A stretch of DNA of 64,000 nt from Sphingomonas sp. (GTDB taxonomy: Bacteria > Pseudomonadota > Alphaproteobacteria > Sphingomonadales > Sphingomonadaceae). Where the stretch lies: assembly GCF_025353885.1 (NCBI RefSeq), contig NZ_JANXNX010000005.1, positions 35,335-99,334 of the forward strand. The letters run 5' to 3'. This document shows, piece by piece, positions 37,605-44,239 of the stretch. The notes under the pieces are model-generated. The model did no database searches, was not told the origin of the DNA, and saw nothing but the letters and a program-made list of their open reading frames with translations. The translations under genes were made by a program, and so were the position numbers. Positions within the stretch are counted from its first letter, which is position 1. Each line of letters starts with the position of its first letter.

Positions 37605-39008
37605 ATGAAGCATATTGTCCTGATCGCCGCGATGGTGCCCGCCCTGGCCTCAATCGTCCCGCCAATCGCCCCCGCTAACGCCGCGCCTGCCCGACCGCCG
37701 GTCGATGATGTCGCAAAGCTGCGCGACGCCGCGCTGAACGACACGATTGCCTATGACATACTGGAAGGGCTGACGACCGAGGTCGGTCAGCGGCTGGCGG
37801 CCACCGAAGCCGAGGCACGCGCGCGGGTGTGGGCGGTGGCCAAGCTGAAGGCGCTCGGCTTTGCCAACGTCCGCGTCGAGCCCTTCACCATGCCGGTGTG
37901 GACCCGCGGTGCCGAGACAGCAGAGATCGTGTCGCCCTTCCCGCAGAAAATGATCTTGGCGGCGCTTGGCAACAGCGCGGCGACGCCGGTGGGTGGTATC
38001 ACCGCGCTGATCGTCGCGTTCGACGGACTGGAAGCCCTGCAGGCCGCCCCTGCGGAAACTGTCCGGGGCAAGATCGTCTATGTCACCCACCACATGATCG
38101 CCACGCAGGATGGCATCGGTTACGGATATTATGGCGACGTCCGGCGCAAAGGCCCGCTGATTGCGTCGCAAAAGGGGGCGGCGGCGATCATCATCCGCTC
38201 GATCGGCACCGACGTCAGTCGCGCACCGCACACCGGCGTGACCGAATATGGCGAGATCAAGCCACTTCCCGCCGCCGCGCTGTCAGTCGTCGATGCGGAG
38301 CAACTCGATCGGATCCTGAAGCGTGGCAAGCCGATCATCATGAAGCTGGTGCTGACGCCGCAACATGCGCCGAACGGCCAATCGGGCAACGTGATCGCCG
38401 AGGTGCCCGGCAGTGACCCGGCGGCGGGCGTCGTGGTCGTGGGCGGGCATCTCGACAGTTGGGACCTCGGGACCGGCGCAATCGATGACGGCGCGGGCGT
38501 CGCGATTTCAACAGCCGCCGCCAAGCGCATCCTCGATAGCGGGGTGAAACCGCGTCGGACGATCCGTGTCGTCTGGTTCGGGGCTGAGGAGCCGGGGCTG
38601 TTCGGTGGCTATGCTTACCGCGACAAGCACAAGTCGGAGCCGCATGCGCTGGTTTCGGAATCCGACTTCGGGGCCGATCGGATTTGGCGGTTCGACACTA
38701 AGCTGCCCGCAGGCGCAGCAGGGGTGCGGGAGCGGCTGACGATGGCACTGGCGCCACTCGGGATCGTTGCCGGGACGACAGATGCCACCGGAGATTCGGA
38801 CGTCGCTCCGTTGGTGGAAGTTGGGGTGTCGGCAGTCGATCTGAAACAGGACGGCACCCGATACTTCAATCTTCATCACACGCCCGAGGATACGCTCGAC
38901 AAGATCGACCCGGCGCAGCTTCGCCAGAATGTTGCGGCGTGGACCGTAATGCTGGCGATTACGGCCAATGCGCCAGAGAATTTGATAAAAACACCAGCTT
39001 CAAAGTAG
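37605..39008 (+). CDS. M28-family zinc aminopeptidase, secreted
   Basis: Periplasmic or exported metallopeptidase. From the ATG at 37605 it has 467 aa with a signal peptide ending near APANAAPA. A PA-like domain (about 110-260: RGKIVYVTHHM, GAAAIIIRSIGTD) precedes the catalytic domain: VVVGGHLDSWDLGTGAIDDG (first His/Asp zinc ligands), TIRVVWFGAEEPGLFGGYAY (catalytic Glu pair) and RYFNLHHTPEDTLDKID (last His). The layout resembles carboxypeptidase Q-type M28 proteins. The 5' end is divergent from ettA. No dedicated terminator seen. Confidence 0.92.
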   Translation: MKHIVLIAAMVPALASIVPPIAPANAAPARPPVDDVAKLRDAALNDTIAYDILEGLTTEVGQRLAATEAEARARVWAVAKLKALGFANVRVEPFTMPVWTRGAETAEIVSPFPQKMILAALGNSAATPVGGITALIVAFDGLEALQAAPAETVRGKIVYVTHHMIATQDGIGYGYYGDVRRKGPLIASQKGAAAIIIRSIGTDVSRAPHTGVTEYGEIKPLPAAALSVVDAEQLDRILKRGKPIIMKLVLTPQHAPNGQSGNVIAEVPGSDPAAGVVVVGGHLDSWDLGTGAIDDGAGVAISTAAAKRILDSGVKPRRTIRVVWFGAEEPGLFGGYAYRDKHKSEPHALVSESDFGADRIWRFDTKLPAGAAGVRERLTMALAPLGIVAGTTDATGDSDVAPLVEVGVSAVDLKQDGTRYFNLHHTPEDTLDKIDPAQLRQNVAAWTVMLAITANAPENLIKTPASK

Positions 39009-39154
39009 GAATTATGGCGGAAATGGCGGATTTCTGCGGTTTTATCTTGTAACGCTACTGCAATTTTACGTTGACGCGTCGCATTGTGGCGTTAATGGGG
39101 CAGGCAGCGACGGCAATCGGGCCGGCCGTTTCTTATCCAATTTGGAGCACCTGA

Positions 39155-39400
39155 ATGAAGAAGCTTAGCTTTGTTCTCGCTGCCGCCGGCCTGATTTCGC
39201 TGGCCGCCTGCAACAAGCCTGCCGACACGGCGAACTCTGCAAATGCTGCAGACAACGCTGCTGTAGCCCTCGACAACGCCGCTGACAGCCTGAACGCTGT
39301 TTCGGAAAACGTTGCTGTATCGGCTAACGAAACTGCTGTTGCTGCGGATAACGCTGCTCATGCTGCCAACTCGGCCAGCAACGCTGCGAACGCAATGTAA
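39155..39400 (+). CDS. Small Ala/Asn-rich lipoprotein (81 aa)
   Basis: GGAG 9 bases upstream supports this ATG. The signal peptide ends in lipobox LAAC (Cys 20). The mature 62 residues are mostly Ala, Asn, Asp, Ser and Val with a repeating pattern (ANAADNAAVALDNAADSL and NETAVAADNAAHAANSASN) that could form one long Ala-rich helix or coiled coil, recalling Lpp in size. Lpp homology is not claimed: the heptads are Ala-rich and there is no C-terminal Lys for peptidoglycan linkage. An excellent terminator follows, so it is probably a single, well expressed gene. Function unknown. Confidence 0.8.
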   Translation: MKKLSFVLAAAGLISLAACNKPADTANSANAADNAAVALDNAADSLNAVSENVAVSANETAVAADNAAHAANSASNAANAM

Positions 39401-39439
39401 TCTGCTTCGGTCGCCTCGGCGACCGGGCATAGCTATTGA

Positions 39440-39475
39440 ACGGGCGTTTCCCTTAGTGGGAAGCGCCCGTTTTTT
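39440..39475 (+). terminator. Rho-independent terminator of the Ala/Asn lipoprotein gene
   Basis: ACGGGCGTTTCCC and GGGAAGCGCCCGT pair with one G-U around the loop TTAGT and run into six T residues. This is the clearest intrinsic terminator in the window. Confidence 0.9.
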
Positions 39476-39586
39476 ATTGCGTGATTGATGCTGGTCATTC
39501 CGTGCTGATGCATCGTCAGATCCACCGGATGACGCAGCTATTCAATTGGCCACCTAGGCGATCGCTGATTAATCATTTCGGTGATG

Positions 39587-39681
<95 letters not shown>

Positions 39682-39765
39682 ACACTGTCAACGACCAGCG
39701 TTTCCGCCAGCCGGTCTTGACCGGAACGCAGCCCCTAACGTTATGACAGCATAACGCAAGCGGCT

Positions 39766-39840
39766 TGGTGGGCCCGGAGGGACTCGAACCCCCAACCAAG
39801 CCGTTATGAGCGGCCGGCTCTACCATTGAGCTACAGGCCC
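39766..39840 (-). tRNA. tRNA with anticodon CAT, probably tRNA-Ile2
   Basis: The minus strand gives acceptor GGGCCTG/CGGGCCC, D-arm GCTCAATGGTAGAGC, anticodon stem GGCCG/CGGCT with loop CTCATAA (anticodon CAT), T-arm GGGGGTTCGAGTCCCTC, and an encoded CCA. It is not an initiator (the pair 1-72 is G-C and the anticodon stem lacks the GGG/CCC run). The TTGG variable region and acceptor resemble bacterial tRNA-Ile2, whose C34 is changed to lysidine; elongator Met is the alternative. Confidence 0.9.
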
Positions 39841-39898
39841 GAAAGCATTTCGGAAGCGGGGCGATAGCGGACGGTCGACCCCGCTGACAAGTCGGGTT

Positions 39899-41500
39899 TC
39901 AAACTTGCTCACCGTGAAGGTCTTGCGCGGTCATGGCAGCGGGCAACATTAGCCGGAACGCATCATTGTCCAAGGTCAGCGTCGCACTGGTTTCCCGCGC
40001 GAGGTTGGCGATCAGGCGCAGCGTGAAGCCGAGGCCGAGGATAGGAGCATCGGGCCATTCCCCTTCGGGACCATAGGACGGGTCGAGCAGCGCACGTTCA
40101 TCGCGACCGTCCAGGACCGTGGGACGGGACAGGGTCAGCAGGACCCCCGTCGACCGCGTCTCGAGCGCCACGTCGACCGTGTCGCCCACCCCCAACAACC
40201 CCACGACCGAGGCTAGCAGCCGGCGCATCATGCGGTCGAGCAGCGTTTCGGTGATCGTGACGATGGGACCGCCCGCGCCAAGCGGTACGGCTGTCTTCAG
40301 CATGACGCCACGCGCGGCGAGCGCCGACCGTTGTTCCGCTACAATCCGTTCCAGCACGAGTCCGGCATCGCTCGTGCCCGCCACGCGCTCGAAACGGTCG
40401 CTGTCGAGCCGGGCCGCCGCATCGAGGTCGTCGACCACCTCCAGCAAGCGCCGCGATTCGCCGACAACATATTGCGCGCGCGTGCGATAGGCTGACGCTG
40501 CGGGGCCCAGGATCTGCCGATCGATCATCTCGGCGAAACCCTGGATCGCGTTCAGCGGCGTGCGTAGTTCATGGACCAGCTGACGCAGCGAGTCAGCGGG
40601 CACTGCGATCCCTGACAAGGCGCCCTGCCCACCTCCTGCACGCTCATCACGCCGCGGACGTCGGGCATCGCCGTGATAACCCGCAAACCGCCCGTCGCGC
40701 GGATTGAAGATCGGTATTGCCGAAATCAGCCAGTCGCCGCCTGCCGGTCCCGTTCCGGTCACCACCAGGCGGGCATCGTGAAAAGGCGCGCGGCGGCGAT
40801 ATGCACCTGCCGCCTGCCCGTCGACACCCGGTTCGCGCGGCACTGCGATCTCGGCGATGGACAAGCCAACCAGCGCCTCGCGCGCGGTTCCCTGAACCCA
40901 GTTGATGTCCCCATCAATGTTTGTTTCGAACGTGAAGGCGTCGGAGGCTACTGCGACCGGGTCAAGCGCGCTCTCGGCTGCGTGCTGACTGCGAAAAGCC
41001 TCGATGCGGGCAACAAGGTTACGGATCTGCGAGCTCGATTCCTCGGGCGTCGCGGGCAGTACGGGCTCCACGGCAAAATTTGCGAGAGCAAAGTCGGATG
41101 CGCCAAAGCTTGCCAATGCGCGTTCGACCGCTGGCCCCAGGTCACGACGATTGCGTAAAATAGCGCGCGATGTTGGTGGGAAATTGCCGATCAGCCCGAT
41201 CCACTCGGCTTCCGATAACGTCGCGCGTGCAATCACGGGCGCCGCCACCGCTGGCTGGTCGGTCGCAAAGATGGCGACCACGGCGGGCTGGTTTAGCCGA
41301 TCGGCAAAGCTCGCTGCCGCCTGGCGTCGTTCGTTCGCGGGAATGGTGTCGCGCAGGGCCGCGATGCGTTCGTGAACGATCGCACGTAATTCGGGCTCGA
41401 TCCGGCTGCCGCCTTGCGCGACGATATCGACCAGCTGCCGCCAGACCGCAGTTCGCGACCCGACGTCGGTTGCCGTCAGCCCCAGTATCGTCTGGATCAT
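39899..41500 (-). CDS. Histidine kinase-like protein with degenerate ATPase domain
   Basis: From the ATG at 41500 it has 533 aa; the frame reaches 41635 but that extension is Arg/Ser/His-rich and unlikely. The first 190 residues are an all-helical region resembling DUF2336-type sensors (ERRQAAASFADRLNQPAVVA; LIGNFPPTSRAILRNRRDLG). A PAS-like block follows (FTFETNIDGDINWVQGTARE). The phosphoacceptor box is intact: LVHELRTPLNAIQGFAEMI with His 310. The ATPase part keeps only a G2-like ILGLGFTL; the N-box asparagines are replaced (RRLLASVVGLLG) and no DxGxG is visible. It may bind ATP poorly and act as a scaffold or phosphatase. It is divergent from the Lrp gene; no response regulator is adjacent. 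Confidence 0.8.
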   Translation of the reverse strand: MIQTILGLTATDVGSRTAVWRQLVDIVAQGGSRIEPELRAIVHERIAALRDTIPANERRQAAASFADRLNQPAVVAIFATDQPAVAAPVIARATLSEAEWIGLIGNFPPTSRAILRNRRDLGPAVERALASFGASDFALANFAVEPVLPATPEESSSQIRNLVARIEAFRSQHAAESALDPVAVASDAFTFETNIDGDINWVQGTAREALVGLSIAEIAVPREPGVDGQAAGAYRRRAPFHDARLVVTGTGPAGGDWLISAIPIFNPRDGRFAGYHGDARRPRRDERAGGGQGALSGIAVPADSLRQLVHELRTPLNAIQGFAEMIDRQILGPAASAYRTRAQYVVGESRRLLEVVDDLDAAARLDSDRFERVAGTSDAGLVLERIVAEQRSALAARGVMLKTAVPLGAGGPIVTITETLLDRMMRRLLASVVGLLGVGDTVDVALETRSTGVLLTLSRPTVLDGRDERALLDPSYGPEGEWPDAPILGLGFTLRLIANLARETSATLTLDNDAFRLMLPAAMTAQDLHGEQV

Positions 41501-41628
41501 TCCGTCGTATCGCACGATTTCGGCCAACTCCCGGTGCCATGATTGGGCGCGACGCAGATGCGAGCGTGAGGAGGGCCTAGAGCGCCGGGAGTCAGTGGCC
41601 AAGGACTCAAAATGGCACGTCGCTTTAT

Positions 41629-41642
41629 GGCACAATTGTGCC
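41629..41642. promoter_or_regulatory. 14-bp perfect palindrome upstream of the Lrp gene
   Basis: GGCACAATTGTGCC is fully symmetric and lies 53 bases before the Lrp start in the space shared with the divergent kinase gene. Autoregulation by an Lrp dimer is plausible, since such regulators bind palindromes near their own genes. Confidence 0.5.
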
Positions 41643-41694
41643 GCGCCGCAATTTTCTTATAACGGCGGGACAATAGCCAAGGAATGATGCGCGG

Positions 41695-42174
41695 ATGAGT
41701 GTGGGGCCCTATGATTCTGTCGATCTGAAAATATTGGCAGAACTTCAGGACGAAGGTCGGATGACCAATGTCGAGCTGGCAACGCGGGTGGGCTTGACGG
41801 CGCCGCCTTGCCTGCGTCGTGTGCGCGGTCTGGAAGAGGACGGCGTTATCCGCGGGTATCATGCCGAACTGGATGCCCCACGGCTGGGTTATGCCATAAC
41901 GGTGTTCGCCATGGTCAGCTTGAAAAGCCAGGCGGAAGCCGACCTGATCGCCTTTGAGCGGCATGTGGGCGCGCTCGACGCGGTGCGCGAATGCCATATG
42001 CTTAACGGTGAGATCGACTTTATCCTGAAAGTAGTGGCGCGCGATCTTCAGGAGTTCCAGAATTTCCTGACAACGTCACTGACCGCCGCGCCCAATGTCG
42101 CCAGCGTGAAAACGTCATTGACGATCCGCCGGGCAAAATATCTGCCCGGCGTACCCGTGCCGCAGGAAAACTAG
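41695..42174 (+). CDS. Lrp/AsnC-family transcriptional regulator
   Basis: Leucine-responsive-type regulator of 159 aa; AAGGA about 10 bases upstream supports the start. The N-terminal winged helix has DSVDLKILAELQDEGRMTNV, ELATRVGLTAPPCLRRVRGL and EEDGVIRGYHAELD; the C-terminal effector (RAM) domain has VECHMLNGEIDFILKV-like VRECHMLNGEIDFILKVVA and SVKTSLTIRRAKY. This PPCLRRV subtype is the common Lrp type in sphingomonads. A palindrome lies in its promoter region. The stop overlaps the convergent TPR gene by 4 bases. Effector and targets are unknown. Confidence 0.93.
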   Translation: MSVGPYDSVDLKILAELQDEGRMTNVELATRVGLTAPPCLRRVRGLEEDGVIRGYHAELDAPRLGYAITVFAMVSLKSQAEADLIAFERHVGALDAVRECHMLNGEIDFILKVVARDLQEFQNFLTTSLTAAPNVASVKTSLTIRRAKYLPGVPVPQEN

Positions 42175-43412
42175 GCCGCTGCAGGCTGGTCGAGATACAG
42201 TAACCAAAACCCTGCGATATCGCCACGCGAACCATTTGCACTGACAGCCGTGAATGCAGCCTTTGCTGCGTCCTTCTGGCCAGCCCGGAACAGCGCCACG
42301 CCCAGATGGGTGTTGACCGCATCGGCGTCCACGCCACCCTTAGTCAGCGCTGTTTTGTACAGCGCGATCGCCTTGTCGTTTTGGCCATAGCCCAGATAGG
42401 CATCACCCGTCGCCAGTGCGCTCTTGCCGTTGGCCGCAGACGCTGCGGTCCGCTCGGACGCGGCCAGGCTGGCGCGATCGCTGGTGGCCTTCGCATTCGC
42501 CATGGCGCGGATTTCGGTTACCGCTTTGCTGCCTGCGGGCACCGCGCTGGTCGCAAAGCCCTCTTCTGCAACCGACTTGGCCTCGCCAGGCAGCCCACGA
42601 TCCGTCGCCAGCGCCGAATATTCGTAATAATCGCGCTCGCCAGCCAGGCTTTTGGTCGCGCGCATCAGGCGAAAGACATCAAGATTGACCGCGCCGTCCC
42701 GCGTGGCACTATCGCGATAGATCACCAGTGCGCTGCGCCAGTTCTCGGCCGAAGGATAAGCCTTCAACTGGGCGCGCGTCCATTTCACCGTCTCGCCATT
42801 CAGCTTGGCCTTGTAAGCGACCGACGCGGCACGGGCATACCATTCCTTAGGCGCCTTGGCACCCGTCGCTTCCTGCGCCGTGACGGCCTGCTGGACATAC
42901 GCCAGCCCCGCCGGGACCTGGTTGGTCTTGAAACTGGCTTCGGCGAGCAGCAGGAAGACATCTGGCGACTTGTTGCCCAGGCGCTGCGCTTCGGTCAGCA
43001 ACTGGATCGCGCGCGGATAATTTCCTGCCTGATAGGCGGCCTGACCGGAAGCCATCGTCAATTGCGTCATCATCGCTGCCGGGGCACCGCCGCTGGCTAG
43101 CATCGCGTCGACCGCCTTTGCCTGTGCAGCGGCATCCTTTTGTGCGGTTGCAACCTGGTAATGCAGCTGCGCCGATATAAACAGTTCATCGGGCGACTTC
43201 GATACCGCATCGAGCGCCGCCAGCCTGGTCGTCGCTTCAGTAAAATTATTTGCCTTGACGGCCTCCTGCGCGGGACCGGCGGCAGCGCGATACTCCTTGC
43301 TCAACTGGAGCGTCGGAGCCGCAGCCGGCTTTTCCTTGGCGACGGCGGCGGTCAGACCCGCGCTCCCCATCGTCAGTGCCATGCCGAGCGCAATTGTTGA
43401 TACCAGCTTCAT
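42171..43412 (-). CDS. Exported tetratricopeptide-repeat protein
   Basis: It has 413 aa with a signal peptide ending near LTAAVAKE. The mature part is helical, with TPR-like units: EAVKANNFTEATTRLAALDA, AAYQAGNYPRAIQLLTEAQR, LLAEASFKTNQVPAGLAYVQ and GYGQNDKAIALYKTALTKGG, and THLGVALFRAGQKDAAKAAF near the end. A likely periplasmic scaffold; no enzyme motif is visible. GGAGG lies just upstream of the ATG. It ends tail-to-tail with the Lrp gene. Confidence 0.88.
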   Translation of the reverse strand: MKLVSTIALGMALTMGSAGLTAAVAKEKPAAAPTLQLSKEYRAAAGPAQEAVKANNFTEATTRLAALDAVSKSPDELFISAQLHYQVATAQKDAAAQAKAVDAMLASGGAPAAMMTQLTMASGQAAYQAGNYPRAIQLLTEAQRLGNKSPDVFLLLAEASFKTNQVPAGLAYVQQAVTAQEATGAKAPKEWYARAASVAYKAKLNGETVKWTRAQLKAYPSAENWRSALVIYRDSATRDGAVNLDVFRLMRATKSLAGERDYYEYSALATDRGLPGEAKSVAEEGFATSAVPAGSKAVTEIRAMANAKATSDRASLAASERTAASAANGKSALATGDAYLGYGQNDKAIALYKTALTKGGVDADAVNTHLGVALFRAGQKDAAKAAFTAVSANGSRGDIAGFWLLYLDQPAAA

Positions 43413-43707
43413 TCAATCCTCCTTGGACGGTCGGTTCAATGGTGCCCTTGGCGGACCACCGTCGTTCGCCGCATGATTAGCCTTGCTGAATGGACCGCAC
43501 AAGCAGGGCATACCGACAAGTGCCGTCATCAGCGAAGGCCGTGATGAGCCCCGCCCGATGAACGCGCTTTGAACCAGAGGGTTGCGCCAGGGGGTTGGAA
43601 TTGTGACGTCGTTGTCATGTTTGCGACATCGACATGCCATCCCACGACGCCCATCCAATTGCCACGAGCAGACGAAATTGCGTCGTTCGTGTATTGGGAG
43701 AAGTCCG
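43413..43707. other. Divergent intergenic region (295 bases)
   Basis: It holds the leaders of the TPR gene (GGAGG by its start) and of the 43708 gene (GGGAG at 43696-43700). A segment at about 43600-43650 repeats TGTCATG/CGACATGC-like half-sites, but I cannot assign a regulator. No convincing gene or RNA is seen. Confidence 0.4.
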
Positions 43708-44094
43708 ATGTCGTTTCTTCGTTTCGCACCCGCGCTTGCTGCAATCACCCTGATGGCTGGCGGCGCCCATGCCGCTCCGGCCAATTCGATGGCACCGGCC
43801 ACGGCGGCTAAGCCTGCCAAGCCTACCAAGGCTGCCAAGACAATGAAGCCAGCCATGGCACCTGCAAAGCCCGCCATGGCGCCGATGAAGCCTGCGGCGG
43901 CCATGAAGCCAACTACCACCATGAAGCCCGCCGCGACCCCTGCGATGCCAGCCCGCCCGGCAATGCGCGCGAAACCGCGCCATGCCGTCGCGACACCAAC
44001 TGGTCGCATGGTCACGACCAAGACCACGACTGGCAAGACCATCACCTATAATTGCTCGAAAGCAGGCAACGCTGACAAAAAAGCCTGCAAATAA
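43708..44094 (+). CDS. Secreted Lys/Pro/Ala/Met-rich protein (128 aa)
   Basis: The ATG at 43708 follows GGGAG at good spacing; the upstream part of the frame is noncoding in character. A signal peptide ends AGGAHAAPA (about residue 22). The mature part is a low-complexity region built on KPAMAP, KPTTTMKPAATPAMPARPAM and related units, then a short conserved-looking end TTGKTITYNCSKAGNADKKA with two cysteines that could form a disulfide. Function unknown. The charge is strongly positive, so binding to cell wall, polyphosphate or nucleic acid is conceivable. Repeats suggest easy length variation. Confidence 0.75.
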   Translation: MSFLRFAPALAAITLMAGGAHAAPANSMAPATAAKPAKPTKAAKTMKPAMAPAKPAMAPMKPAAAMKPTTTMKPAATPAMPARPAMRAKPRHAVATPTGRMVTTKTTTGKTITYNCSKAGNADKKACK

Positions 44095-44239
44095 CCTTTT
44101 GAAACCACCCTGCGCTCGTCCATCGTCCCGTGAGCGCGGGGTGGCATTTGCCGTGTCGAACGGCTAGGGTGGCTGTCACCATATCGTCATACGCCAGACC
44201 GGCCAGCGCCGGGATCGCAAACGAAAGACAGTTCCCCAG

